DNA of 64,000 nt from positions 1 through 64,000 of the forward strand of contig URDS01000002.1 in NCBI GenBank assembly GCA_900546635.1, written 5' to 3'. The notes beneath the pieces are model-generated. The model did not search any database and had not been told where the DNA came from. It saw only the letters and a program-made list of their open reading frames with translations. Shown here in pieces: positions 1 through 8,451 of the stretch (position 1 is its first letter; each line of letters starts with the position of its first letter). The position numbers and the translations under genes were made by a program. The DNA comes from an uncultured Eubacteriales bacterium. Its GTDB lineage: Bacteria > Bacillota > Clostridia > Oscillospirales > CAG-272.

Positions 1-919
1 CTCTTTCGAGCGCGGTTCTCACCGCGTCGCGATACGCCTGCACGCTTTCCAGACCGAAACGCGCTTGAACGATCTCATCCGTCAGTTCCGGGAAAATAGC
101 ATGCAACGTTACGGAAAAAACCGCATCCATCCCCGCGACGCCCGCATAATAATCCTCCGGCAACCGAAAAGAAAATTCCATCGTTTCCCCCGGATCCATC
201 CCGACAATGTTTTCCTCAAGATCGGAAAGAAGCGCGCCGCTTCCGAGCACAAGCGCAAAATTCCGCGCACTGCCCCCCTCAAACGGCTCGCCGTCGATTG
301 TGCCGAAAAAATCAATGCTGACGTGATCTCCGAGCACAGCGGCGCGGTCTGTAATTCGGAACGATTCGGGAAGCGCTTCGATCATCTCCGCAATTCTTTC
401 CTCTACCATAGTGTCCGTAACCGGAACACGTCCCGCAACAAAGACTTCAATCCCGAGATACTTTCCGAGCAGCAAATACTCGGACAGGTCGCTGTTTGCA
501 AAGTCAAATGTTTCGGGATCCTTGGGCGTCGGCAAATCCAAGGTAGCCGACGTATCCGACACGGATACATCCGGAATATCCGGTATATCTGATGTTTCAG
601 TGGGCTCCGTTTCCGTGACCGGCGGCTCCACTACCGGTTCGGACGTGCTGTCCGCCGTAACCGGCTCAGGCTCGGAAGTTGTCGCATCCGATATGCCTGA
701 AGTTTCAGAGGTTTCGGTGATTTCCGACGTGTCGGTCGTCTCCGAGGATACGGGCGGAATCGTAACCGGCATGTCCGACGTGTCCTCAGACGGAACGGTC
801 GCGTCTTCAGATTTCACCGTATCGGAAGAAGTCTCCGGTACCGGATTTTCCGATCCGAAACAGGAAACAAGAGACAGCAGCAGCGCAGCCGTCAAAACAA
901 GCGCCATCATACGCCTCAT
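1..919 (-). CDS. Lipoprotein with trigger-factor/FKBP-type PPIase domain (3' end beyond window)
   Basis: Open frame from ATG at 919 to the window edge without a stop. The start is supported by GGGAGG 7 nt upstream. The N-terminus is a lipoprotein signal with lipobox L-V-S-C (Cys20). A Ser/Thr/Glu/Pro-rich linker follows (about residues 22-100), then a domain with trigger-factor PPIase signatures: GDHVSIDFFGTIDGEPFEGG, an LGSG turn, then DLEENIVGMDPGET and a PEDYY segment. Such extracytoplasmic FKBP-like lipoproteins are expected to act as folding isomerases at the outer face of the membrane; the function is inferred from the fold. It lies downstream of hslO but has its own promoter, so it may be expressed independently. 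The C-terminus cannot be assessed. Confidence 0.75.
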   Translation of the reverse strand, partial: MRRMMALVLTAALLLSLVSCFGSENPVPETSSDTVKSEDATVPSEDTSDMPVTIPPVSSETTDTSEITETSETSGISDATTSEPEPVTADSTSEPVVEPPVTETEPTETSDIPDIPDVSVSDTSATLDLPTPKDPETFDFANSDLSEYLLLGKYLGIEVFVAGRVPVTDTMVEERIAEMIEALPESFRITDRAAVLGDHVSIDFFGTIDGEPFEGGSARNFALVLGSGALLSDLEENIVGMDPGETMEFSFRLPEDYYAGVAGMDAVFSVTLHAIFPELTDEIVQARFGLESVQAYRDAVRTALER

Positions 920-956
920 TGTAATCCCTCCCCCGGCACAGCACAGATACCTGAAT

Positions 957-985
957 ATTATACAGCAATGCGCTGTAAAAGTAAA
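957..985 (-). promoter_or_regulatory. Sigma-A type promoter for the FKBP lipoprotein
   Basis: On the minus strand TTTACT (985-980) and TATAAT (962-957) are separated by 17 bp. The start codon at 919 is about 38 bp from the -10 box, leaving room for the GGGAGG ribosome site. Confidence 0.6.
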
Positions 986-1034
986 TGAATTTTAGGTGAA
1001 TTTTTGAAAATATTTTCGGCGGCCGGTTTCAAAC

Positions 1035-1919
1035 TCAACGCAAACCGAGATCGTTTTTTTGAAAAGAAAAAGCCTTTCCGCAAAACTGACATCCGATCTC
1101 CAGCGCCTCGTTTTTCCCCTCGGCCGCCTGTTCCGCAAACAGGCTGTTCAGTTCAACCTGCCCGACCGACAAAAGCGCGCGGCGCATCCGCTCACGCGAA
1201 CAATTGCAGCGATACTCGGCCTCAAGCGTATCAAATACGTCATACGGGATCCCGGCAAGCGCAATATCCGCGAGCGCAGACAAGCTTGTTTTCTGTTCTA
1301 ATAAGGAAGAAACGCAAGAAAGCGCCGCTGCGTTTTCCTCCAGCCGGGAAATCACCGCTTCATCCGCAAAGGGCAAAAGCTGCACCATAACGCCGCCGGC
1401 CGCGCGAACATGCCCCTCGCGTCCGACCAGCACGCCGAGGGCAAGCAGCGTCGGAATCTGTTCGCTCTGCGCAAAATACGCCGTCACATCCTCGGCAATC
1501 TCTCCGCTGACAAGCTCGGTCGTACCGACATGGGGTTCGTTTTGTCCGCAGGAACGCACCACCGTAAGCCGGCCGCGGCCGACCGCGGCGCCCACATTCA
1601 GCTTTCCGTCCGCGCGCAGCGGCGGCTCTGCCGCCGGATTTTCAATATACCCTTTTACATTCCCGTAATAGTCCCCGACCGCAATCAGCTTTCCGAGCGG
1701 ACCGTCGCCCGCAACGGTCAGGCTGACGGTGTCCTGCCGCTCGCCGCACATCGAACCCATAATAGCCGCTGCGCTGAGCAGCCGTCCGCACGCGGCCGTC
1801 GCCGTCGGCGAAGCGTTGTGAATCCGGCGCAGTTCCTCCACCATAGCGCACGAATCAATAACATGAATCCGTGCGCTTCCGTCCCGCGTCATACCGCGCA
1901 GAATCCGTGATTTTTCCAT
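1035..1919 (-). CDS. hslO: Hsp33 redox-regulated chaperonin
   Basis: 294-residue protein matching Hsp33 in length and layout. The N-terminal chaperone domain is followed by a C-terminal redox switch with the zinc-binding cysteines CNC (Cys238, Cys240) and CQFC (Cys277, Cys280). In the family, oxidation of these cysteines releases zinc and activates a cytosolic holdase that protects unfolding proteins under oxidative heat stress. It begins 25 bp after the methyltransferase upstream on the same strand, so the two are probably co-transcribed. The spacing between the two cysteine pairs (36 residues) is slightly longer than usual but the ligand set is complete. Confidence 0.93.
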   Translation of the reverse strand: MEKSRILRGMTRDGSARIHVIDSCAMVEELRRIHNASPTATAACGRLLSAAAIMGSMCGERQDTVSLTVAGDGPLGKLIAVGDYYGNVKGYIENPAAEPPLRADGKLNVGAAVGRGRLTVVRSCGQNEPHVGTTELVSGEIAEDVTAYFAQSEQIPTLLALGVLVGREGHVRAAGGVMVQLLPFADEAVISRLEENAAALSCVSSLLEQKTSLSALADIALAGIPYDVFDTLEAEYRCNCSRERMRRALLSVGQVELNSLFAEQAAEGKNEALEIGCQFCGKAFSFQKNDLGLR

Positions 1920-1944
1920 AAGCTATCCAGTTCCTTTCCCGATT

Positions 1945-2706
1945 TCAAATCCGCTTGGCCGTAAAATACAGCCGCTCGCCGTCCGGCGCGGGCGCGCCGC
2001 CGTCCGTATCCCCGTGTACGCAAATCAGAGAAAAACCGCTTTCGGCAAGCAATTCTTCGATCTCCGCGCGCGAAAAACAATACTCCCGTTCATGATCTTC
2101 CCGGCGCGTCCACGCGCCGTCCGGCCGCCGCAGAAAAACAGACGTGTAAAAATCACAGACTCGGCTTGCGGGATCATAGACGTTCTGCCATCCGCAAAAG
2201 ACGCCCTCGTCTTCTAAAATATACGCATTGGTGCCGTAGATTCGCTCAAATTTATAAGGTGAGTTCAAGTCGAACAAAAACAAACCGCCCGGCTCAAGAT
2301 AATTGCGCACAAGCGAAAAAACGCGCGCAAGCTCTTCCCCGCCGTCCACATGATTCAGCGCGTCCAGCGTCGAGGTCACGGCCTGCACCGTGCCGTACAG
2401 TTCAAGTTCGCGCATGTCCTGACACAAAAAAAGAATCCGCTCCGCACGCCCGACATCCGCCGCACGCTGACGGGCCACAGCCAGCATATCCGGCGAAAGA
2501 TCCGCGCCGATCATATCATACCCCAGCGCATCCAGCGCAAGCGTCATACTGCCGGTGCCGCAGCAAAGATCCAGCACAAGCGACACCGGAATATCCGAAT
2601 GCGCCGTGATCTGCGCCTGTATATACAAAGCCCAGCGTCTATAATCAATCTCTGCGTTGAGCCGGTCATATACAGCGGAAAGCGCGCCGTAATTGTCAGT
2701 CTTCAT
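1945..2706 (-). CDS. Class I SAM-dependent methyltransferase
   Basis: 253-residue protein with the Rossmann SAM-binding motif LDLCCGTGSM (about residues 45-54), an acidic residue ending strand 2 (GADLSPDML) and a LNHV-type motif IV region. This is the small Ubie/YcgJ-like methyltransferase group common in Clostridia; the substrate cannot be read from sequence. ATG at 2706 has GGGAGG about 8 nt upstream and a promoter at 2760-2788. It heads a likely two-gene unit with hslO. Confidence 0.85.
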   Translation of the reverse strand: MKTDNYGALSAVYDRLNAEIDYRRWALYIQAQITAHSDIPVSLVLDLCCGTGSMTLALDALGYDMIGADLSPDMLAVARQRAADVGRAERILFLCQDMRELELYGTVQAVTSTLDALNHVDGGEELARVFSLVRNYLEPGGLFLFDLNSPYKFERIYGTNAYILEDEGVFCGWQNVYDPASRVCDFYTSVFLRRPDGAWTRREDHEREYCFSRAEIEELLAESGFSLICVHGDTDGGAPAPDGERLYFTAKRI

Positions 2707-2759
2707 ACGTCAGCCCTCCCGTGCGGCCGGCGTTTTGCCGACCGAATTTCTTTGAATCT

Positions 2760-2788
2760 ATTTTAATGCATTTTATGTCACTTGTAAA
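2760..2788 (-). promoter_or_regulatory. Promoter for methyltransferase-hslO
   Basis: Minus strand TTTACA (2788-2783), 17 bp, TAAAAT (2765-2760). It is divergent from the pgk promoter. The leader contains a small hairpin (GGTCGGC / GCCGGCC) just before the ribosome site. Confidence 0.5.
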
Positions 2789-2846
2789 CACCTTTTCAAA
2801 ATTTGGAGAAGATAGGCTTTTTCGCCAAAATTTTAACAGAATATAG

Positions 2847-2875
2847 TTGATATTATTTCAAATTTGTGCTATATT
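2847..2875 (+). promoter_or_regulatory. Sigma-A promoter of the pgk operon
   Basis: TTGATA (2847-2852), 17 bp spacer, TATATT (2870-2875), with a TGC immediately before the -10 (extended -10). It is followed by a 50 bp leader and GGAG at 2921-2924. Confidence 0.75.
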
Positions 2876-2933
2876 AATAAGAGTAAAAAATTGCAAATTC
2901 AGGTTTTATACTTATATAAAGGAGTGTGTTTCC

Positions 2934-4130
2934 ATGTACAACAAAAAAACCATCGAAGACGTTGACGTAAAGGGACGTCGCGTTCTGGTACGCTGCGACT
3001 TCAACGTACCGCTCAAAGACGGCAGGATCACGAGCGACAAGCGCATTGTCGAAGCGCTCCCCACGATCCGCTTCCTGCTTGACCACGGCGCAAAAGTGAT
3101 CCTTTGCTCTCATATGGGCAAGCCGAAAGGACAGGCGAATCCGAAATATTCGCTCGCTCCGGTTGCCGCTCGCCTCGGCGAACTGCTCGGTCAGCCCGTC
3201 GTCCTTACCGCCGACATTATCGGCAAAGCTGCTAAGGAAAAAGCAGCCGCGCTCACAGAGGGACAGGCTATCCTGCTTGAAAACGTCCGTTTCGACGCAC
3301 GCGAGGAAAAGAACGATCCCGAATTTTCCAAAGAACTCGCTTCGCTTGCCGAAATTTATGTGAACGACGCATTCGGAACCGCGCACCGCGCGCACGCATC
3401 CACGGCCGGCGTAGCCGCCTATCTCCCCGCCGTATGCGGCTATCTGATTCAGAAAGAAATCGGCATCATGGGCAAAGCGCTCTCGAATCCGGAGCGCCCG
3501 TTCGTCGCCATCCTCGGCGGCGCCAAGGTTTCCGATAAACTGAACGTCATCAACAATCTGCTGACTAAAGTGGACACCCTGATCATCGGCGGCGGTATGG
3601 CCTACACGTTCCTCGCAGCCAAGGGCTATTCGGTCGGCACCTCTCTGCTCGACAGCGAAAAAATCGATTACTGCCGCGACATGATGAAAAAAGCGGAAGA
3701 AAAGGGCGTCAAACTTTTGCTGCCCGTGGATACTACAATCGCCGCAAGCTTCCCGGATCCGATCGACGCGGCAATCGACGTCGAAATCGTTCCCTCGGAT
3801 AAAATCCCCGCCGACCGCATGGGACTGGACATCGGACCGAAAACCATGCAGTTGTACGCCGATGCGGTAAAAGCGGCAAAAACCGTCGTCTGGAACGGAC
3901 CGATGGGTGTATTTGAAAACCCCACGCTTGCAAAAGGCACTGTCGCGGTTGCGCGCGCGCTGGCTGAGAGCGACGCCGTCACGATCGTCGGCGGCGGCGA
4001 CAGCGCGGCGGCCTGCGAACAGCTCGGCTTTGCGGATAAAATCACGCATATCTCTACCGGCGGCGGCGCTTCTCTCGAATTTTTGGAGGGACTTGTTCTG
4101 CCCGGTATCGCCTGCCTCGAAGACAAATAA
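2934..4130 (+). CDS. pgk: Phosphoglycerate kinase
   Basis: 398 residues, normal length for bacterial PGK. It catalyses 1,3-bisphosphoglycerate + ADP to 3-phosphoglycerate + ATP in the cytosol. Visible signatures are VRCDFNVPL near the N-terminus, the substrate-arginine region, GPMGVFE and the C-terminal nucleotide loop GGGDSAAA. An upstream in-frame ATG would extend the protein through the promoter; the start at 2934 is chosen because it has GGAG at 2921 and gives the family N-terminus ([15 protein letters not shown]). It is the first gene of pgk-tpiA-Ldh2-type dehydrogenase. Confidence 0.97.
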   Translation: MYNKKTIEDVDVKGRRVLVRCDFNVPLKDGRITSDKRIVEALPTIRFLLDHGAKVILCSHMGKPKGQANPKYSLAPVAARLGELLGQPVVLTADIIGKAAKEKAAALTEGQAILLENVRFDAREEKNDPEFSKELASLAEIYVNDAFGTAHRAHASTAGVAAYLPAVCGYLIQKEIGIMGKALSNPERPFVAILGGAKVSDKLNVINNLLTKVDTLIIGGGMAYTFLAAKGYSVGTSLLDSEKIDYCRDMMKKAEEKGVKLLLPVDTTIAASFPDPIDAAIDVEIVPSDKIPADRMGLDIGPKTMQLYADAVKAAKTVVWNGPMGVFENPTLAKGTVAVARALAESDAVTIVGGGDSAAACEQLGFADKITHISTGGGASLEFLEGLVLPGIACLEDK

Positions 4131-4158
4131 GCTTTCTACCGATTTTATTCTGTTTTTT

Positions 4159-4189
4159 GCAGCCGGGAATCCGCGCGATCCCCGGCTGC
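4159..4189 (+). other. Intercistronic hairpin between pgk and tpiA
   Basis: Perfect 9-bp stem GCAGCCGGG/CCCGGCTGC (4159-4167 with 4181-4189) around a 13-nt loop. No T-run follows on either strand, so it does not look like an intrinsic terminator; an mRNA stability or processing element is the simpler reading. Confidence 0.55.
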
Positions 4190-4216
4190 CTGAAACCAAC
4201 ATTAAAAAAAAAAGAC

Positions 4217-4244
4217 GGCGCACAGCGAATTTTTCATGTGCGCC
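4217..4244 (+). other. Second hairpin just upstream of tpiA
   Basis: Perfect 8-bp stem GGCGCACA/TGTGCGCC (4217-4224 with 4237-4244), preceded by a run of ten A residues. It ends 4 nt before the weak ribosome site AAAGG (4248-4252) of tpiA, so folding could influence tpiA translation. Confidence 0.5.
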
Positions 4245-4266
4245 GATAAAGGTATTCTAAATTACG

Positions 4267-5028
4267 ATGAAAAGAAGATATGTCATCGCCGGCAACTGGA
4301 AAATGAACCAAACGCCGAGCGACACGAAAAAATTTATAAAAGCGCTCGCGCCGCTGGCGGCGGGCAAGGACAACTGCGACATTCTGCTGTGCGTACCGTT
4401 TGTAGACATCTGGGTAGCGGCCGAAGCGGCGCAGGGCACCAATATCAAAATCGGCGCGCAGAACGTACACTTTAAAGAAAGCGGCGCGTATACCGGTGAA
4501 ATCAGCGCGGACATGCTGAAAGAAGTCGGCGCGGAATATGTGATTATCGGTCACAGCGAGCGCAGACAGTATTTCGGCGAAACCGACGAAACCGTCAATC
4601 TCCGCACGCGCGCGGCGCTGGAAAAGGGACTGAAAGTCATCCTCTGCGTCGGCGAACGGCTGGAGGCAAGGCAGGCGGGCATCACCGACGAAATCGTCGC
4701 CATGCAAACCAAGCTTGACCTGGCCGGCATCAGCAAAGAGGATCTTGCAAATATCATCATCGCCTATGAACCGGTATGGGCCATCGGCACGGGTCTCACC
4801 GCAACGCCGGAACAGGCGGATGAAACCTGCGGCGTGATCCGCGCGGTCATCGGTTCGCTCTACGGAGCGGATGCTGCGCAAAGCATCACCATCCAGTACG
4901 GCGGATCCATGAACGAAAAAAATGCGGCCGCGCTTTTGGCCAAAGAGAACATCGACGGCGGTCTGATCGGCGGCGCTTCCCTCAAACCCGACGCTTTTTC
5001 GGCCATTATTGACGCGGCGCAGGTATAA
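4267..5028 (+). CDS. tpiA: Triosephosphate isomerase
   Basis: 253 residues, full length. It interconverts dihydroxyacetone phosphate and glyceraldehyde-3-phosphate. Catalytic residues are visible: Asn10/Lys12 (GNWKMN), His96 (IIGHSERR) and Glu168 (AYEPVWAIGTG), plus the phosphate-binding loop and the QYGGS motif near the C-terminus. The start ATG has only a poor ribosome site (AAAGG, 14 nt away) and lies right after two hairpins. Second gene of the pgk operon. Confidence 0.97.
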   Translation: MKRRYVIAGNWKMNQTPSDTKKFIKALAPLAAGKDNCDILLCVPFVDIWVAAEAAQGTNIKIGAQNVHFKESGAYTGEISADMLKEVGAEYVIIGHSERRQYFGETDETVNLRTRAALEKGLKVILCVGERLEARQAGITDEIVAMQTKLDLAGISKEDLANIIIAYEPVWAIGTGLTATPEQADETCGVIRAVIGSLYGADAAQSITIQYGGSMNEKNAAALLAKENIDGGLIGGASLKPDAFSAIIDAAQV

Positions 5029-5072
5029 AACGAAGAAACAAATCTAAGACAAAATTATGGAGGATTTCAGTT

Positions 5073-6203
5073 ATGGCAGACTATGTAAAGCTTCCGATTG
5101 AGCTTCTTGACGACTTCTGCATGACAGCGTTTAAGAAGCTCGGCTTCAAAAAATCCGAATGCCGGATTATCACGGACGTGCTGATCATGGCCGACAAATT
5201 CGGTATTGAATCACATGGTATGCAGCGTCTGGTTCGCTATCATAAAGGCATTGAAAAAGGCCTGATTGACATTCATGCAGTTCCGGAAACTGTGTTTGAA
5301 ACTTCAACCACCGCTGTTATAGACGCGCACGACGCCATGGGACAGCTTGTCGGGCATAAAGCAATGAAAATGGCGATCCGGAAAGCCAAACGCAGCGGCG
5401 TCGGCATCGTCTCCGTCCGCAATTCCAATCATTACGGCATCGCGGGCTATTATGCAAAAATGGCATGCAGCGAGGGGCTGATCGGCATGTCGTTTACAAA
5501 CTCCGAGGCCATCATGGTTCCGACATTCGGCAAGCTGGCGATGCTCGGTTCCAACCCAATCGCGATCGCCATGCCCGCAGAGCCGTATGATTTTCTCTTC
5601 GACGCTTCCACGACCGTGGTTACACGCGGAAAACTGGAAATGTACAATAAAATGGGCAAACCGCTGCCCGACGGCTGGGCGCTCAACAAAGACGGAAAGG
5701 CTTCAACCGACGCGCCGGACGTGCTGAAAAACATCGTAGCCAAAAACGGCGGCGGCATTATGCCGCTCGGCGGCAACACCGAAACGCTTGGCAGCCACAA
5801 GGGGTACGGCTACGGCATGCTCTGTGAAATTTTCTGCTCGATTTTGTCCATGGGCACAACTTCAAACTTTGCAATGCAGGGCGGCAAGAGCGGCATCTGC
5901 CATGGCTTCATCGCCATCAATCCCGCAAACTTCGGCGATCCCGAAGCCATAAAAGAACATCTGTCTACATATTTGCGTCAATTGCGTGAATCGCCCAAGG
6001 CCGAGGGCGCAGAGCGTATCTACACGCACGGTGAAAAAGAAGTTGCGGCTGTCGAACGCGTTCTTCGCGAGGGCGCGCCGGTCAATATCAATACCCTGCG
6101 CGAAATGATCGATTTTGCGAAATTCGTCGGAATCAATCCGAAAAAATACTTCGGCGAACATGCAAACATCGGAAGTTCCGAAATGTTTTCCGGGAACTAT
6201 TGA
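5073..6203 (+). CDS. Malate/L-lactate dehydrogenase family oxidoreductase (Ldh2 type)
   Basis: 376 residues; GGAGG lies about 9 nt before ATG. It belongs to the Ldh2/YlbC/ComC family of NAD(P)-dependent 2-hydroxyacid dehydrogenases, which is unrelated to classical LDH/MDH. Family signatures are SHGM with His48, GIVSVRNSNHYGIAGYY with the candidate catalytic His120, and a GSHKGYG segment in the second half. Members use malate, lactate, ureidoglycolate or sulfolactate; the substrate cannot be chosen from sequence. Position 45 bp after tpiA and before a strong terminator suggests co-transcription with the glycolytic genes, so a role in pyruvate/malate redox balance is plausible but inferred. Confidence 0.88.
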   Translation: MADYVKLPIELLDDFCMTAFKKLGFKKSECRIITDVLIMADKFGIESHGMQRLVRYHKGIEKGLIDIHAVPETVFETSTTAVIDAHDAMGQLVGHKAMKMAIRKAKRSGVGIVSVRNSNHYGIAGYYAKMACSEGLIGMSFTNSEAIMVPTFGKLAMLGSNPIAIAMPAEPYDFLFDASTTVVTRGKLEMYNKMGKPLPDGWALNKDGKASTDAPDVLKNIVAKNGGGIMPLGGNTETLGSHKGYGYGMLCEIFCSILSMGTTSNFAMQGGKSGICHGFIAINPANFGDPEAIKEHLSTYLRQLRESPKAEGAERIYTHGEKEVAAVERVLREGAPVNINTLREMIDFAKFVGINPKKYFGEHANIGSSEMFSGNY

Positions 6204-6247
6204 GTCCATGCCGGGAAACGACACCGTCCGGCATTCCGATCAAAGCG

Positions 6248-6290
6248 TATATAAAGCGGGCACTGCGTTTGCAGTGCCCGTTTTATATAC
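6248..6290 (+). terminator. Strong intrinsic terminator of the pgk-tpiA-dehydrogenase operon
   Basis: Core stem CGGGCACTGC/GCAGTGCCCG (6257-6266 with 6271-6280), GTTT loop, then TTTTATATAC. The flanks extend pairing to about 20 bp. Confidence 0.9.
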
Positions 6291-6522
6291 CGTAAGAATT
6301 GTCGGGAAACCCGGAATATTCGGCAAAAAAGGCGTGTATTCTGCGACGCTGCGTCGCCGTTTTTTGGGAAAAAAGCTCTATATTTTACCGAAATTCATAG
6401 ACCAACCAAATTTTTTACACAATGTTTTGTATAATATATACATGAAATCACTTGACTTCGATACTTTTGTGTGCGAGAATAAATATGAAACCGAAATGCA
6501 TTTACAAACAGGAGGATTTTTT
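6291..6522 (+). promoter_or_regulatory. Intergenic region and likely promoter of the 6523 gene
   Basis: A second small hairpin with U-tail sits at 6343-6365 (GCGACG/CGTCGC then CGTTTTTT). TATAAT at 6430-6435 has no good -35 at 17 bp; an alternative is TTGACT (6452-6457) with GAGAAT 17 bp later. Which one is used is unclear. GGAGG at 6511-6515 is the ribosome site of the gene at 6523. Confidence 0.4.
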
Positions 6523-8307
6523 ATGAAAAGAACAAGTTTACTGCTCATTGCACTGACACTGATGCTGGCGCTGCTGGCCATCGGTGCTTCCGCAGCGGAA
6601 ACGGTTATTTACGAAAATGACTTTTCCGACCCTGCCACGCTCTCTGACTTCAAGCAATACCGCGCCGAATGGGAGATTAAAGACGGCGGTCTGTTTATGA
6701 CCGATCGCATAGATCCGGAAGCTCCGAAAAATGCGCCGTCCGAGACTTTTTCTTTCATTATTTATCAGTCCAAGGAAAAACTGACCGACTACATCGTTGA
6801 AGTGGATTACATGAACATTCAGACGATGGGCGGTATTATTTTCCGTGCAGATCAGAATGCTGCATCCAACGCCTCCAGCAACGCCTTTTACGGCTATCTC
6901 GCATTTATTGCCAATGACGCCGCCAAGGGTGCGCTTGGTTGCGGTGACGCTGTCGGCGACTGGAAAGGCAATATCAATGTCGGTAACGTAACCGGCAACT
7001 GCACGATGGGTTCCAATGTCCATATCAAGGTCATCGTTAAGGGTGAAAAAATGCATATTACCATGACCAACATTGATTCCGGCAAAGAAGTGTACAACTA
7101 CATTTATAAAATGGGAGAATCTGCCAGTGACGCTTTGTGGACCGAGGGAACTTTCGGATTTCGTATGCGCTCCGAGTTCACTGCCAATATGGCCGTATCG
7201 GCAAACAATGCATATTTTGACAACCTGAAAGTTACAACGGCCAACGAAGTAGCAATCGATGATACGCTTCCTACAAATCCGACAACTCCACAGCATCTGA
7301 TCGATACATCCAAGCTCCAGCCCGTATATACCAACAACTTTGACAACGCAGACGCGCTCAAAGACTTTACACAGTACCTCGGCACATGGGAAGTCAAAGA
7401 CGGACGTCTGTATCTGACGGCGTCGACCGGCGATCACTCGTTTATTCTGTACACCGGAGACAGCACTTTAACAGCGCTTACCGATTATGTTTTGGATGTA
7501 GACATGTATAACACACAGACCCAAGGCGGTCCGATCATTCGTTCTAATCTTGAATTTGTTTCGGATACAAGCGTGAATGGTTTTGCAGGCTATATCGGTT
7601 TTGTCGCTTTCACAGGTAATCTGGGCGCAGTCGGCGTCGGTGTTGAAAACGGCGCATGGGGCGGCAACATTAATGTTGGGCCTGCTACATTTGAACCGAA
7701 CAGCAACTTGCACATCCAGCTTGCGGTAAAGGGCGACCAATTGCAGTGTATCTTTACAGATATCACAACAGGCAAGGAAATTTGGAGCTATGCCGGTACA
7801 CACGACAAATGGAGCCAGGGCTCTTTCGGATTCAGACTGTACGCGAAAGAGAAAGATGGTCTGATCAACGTAGGCACAACTGCGTTTGACAACCTGGTAA
7901 TTTCCAAATACTCCGACGGCACAACGTCGGCCGCCTCGACCGAGATCAAAATGACCATCGGCGACATGAACGGCTATGTCAACGGTGTTGCCAAAGCACT
8001 TGACGCGGCGCCTATTATCCGTCAGAACCGCACGATGCTTCCCGTCCGCTTTGTGGCTGAAAACCTCGGCGCAACGGTTGCTTGGGACGGCGCGACCAGC
8101 ACGGCAACCCTCACCTGCGGCGATATTGAGATCAAAATCACCATAGGCGCAACAACCGCAACGATCAACGGCGAAGAAAAGCCTTTGGATGCGCCTGCAT
8201 TCATCGAAAATTCGAGAACCTATCTGCCTGTTCGCTTTGTGGCGGAGGCGCTCGGCGGTACGGTTGCCTGGGACGGTAATACCAGCACCGCGACCATTAC
8301 AAAATAA
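6523..8307 (+). CDS. Secreted protein: two LamG-like repeats and copper amine oxidase N-terminal-like domain
   Basis: 594 residues from ATG 6523, chosen because GGAGG lies 7 nt upstream and the product begins with a signal peptide (hydrophobic stretch, predicted cleavage after ASA near residue 25). The frame is open further upstream through the previous terminator, which is not credible. Two copies of a module of about 200 residues follow (each begins with a YENDF/YTNNF motif, then an EWEIKDG/TWEVKDG motif), resembling concanavalin-like carbohydrate-binding folds. The last 122 residues are the Cu_amine_oxidN1 domain, with two RxMLPVRFVAE / RTYLPVRFVAE motifs and AWDG turns. This domain is a common surface module in Clostridia and has no oxidase activity of its own. 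Exported; ligand unknown. Confidence 0.8.
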   Translation: MKRTSLLLIALTLMLALLAIGASAAETVIYENDFSDPATLSDFKQYRAEWEIKDGGLFMTDRIDPEAPKNAPSETFSFIIYQSKEKLTDYIVEVDYMNIQTMGGIIFRADQNAASNASSNAFYGYLAFIANDAAKGALGCGDAVGDWKGNINVGNVTGNCTMGSNVHIKVIVKGEKMHITMTNIDSGKEVYNYIYKMGESASDALWTEGTFGFRMRSEFTANMAVSANNAYFDNLKVTTANEVAIDDTLPTNPTTPQHLIDTSKLQPVYTNNFDNADALKDFTQYLGTWEVKDGRLYLTASTGDHSFILYTGDSTLTALTDYVLDVDMYNTQTQGGPIIRSNLEFVSDTSVNGFAGYIGFVAFTGNLGAVGVGVENGAWGGNINVGPATFEPNSNLHIQLAVKGDQLQCIFTDITTGKEIWSYAGTHDKWSQGSFGFRLYAKEKDGLINVGTTAFDNLVISKYSDGTTSAASTEIKMTIGDMNGYVNGVAKALDAAPIIRQNRTMLPVRFVAENLGATVAWDGATSTATLTCGDIEIKITIGATTATINGEEKPLDAPAFIENSRTYLPVRFVAEALGGTVAWDGNTSTATITK

Positions 8308-8325
8308 AAGACGTTTATTCAAAAC

Positions 8326-8358
8326 ATCGGAGCGGATTCCGTGGGAATCCGCTCCGAT
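8326..8358 (+). repeat. Terminator-like hairpin flanking the IS on the left
   Basis: Perfect 15-bp stem with GTG loop (arms 8326-8340 and 8344-8358). It lies 18 bp after the stop codon at 8307 and is followed directly by the IS end CAGTCTGTC, so on the plus strand it lacks a T-run. On the minus strand it is followed by GTTTTG. It resembles the hairpin at 9895-9923 (GGAGnGGATnCC pattern). Confidence 0.75.
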
Positions 8359-8371
8359 CAGTCTGTCAAAA

Positions 8372-8406
8372 AAAGCCATCTAAAGCACAGCTTTAGGTGG
8401 CTTTTT
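8372..8406 (+). terminator. IS left-end terminator
   Basis: Stem AAGCCATCTAAAGC paired with GCTTTAGGTGGCTT, ACA loop, followed by TTTTTT. It lies between the left IR and the transposase promoter (TATAAT at 8421-8426, preceded by TGG). Confidence 0.8.
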
Positions 8407-8451
8407 TGTGTAAAAAATGGTATAATGAAAACATAAAAGGCGGTGAAGAGA

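Noticed and set aside
2781..2795. TTGTAAACACCTT motif matching the repeat elements (E2/E6)
   Set aside because: Only 13 bp match within the divergent promoter region and no other element parts surround it; likely chance or a remnant too short to call.
2874..4223. Long antisense frame over pgk (449 codons)
   Set aside because: Mirror of a strongly coding plus-strand gene; no ribosome site and no recognisable protein features.
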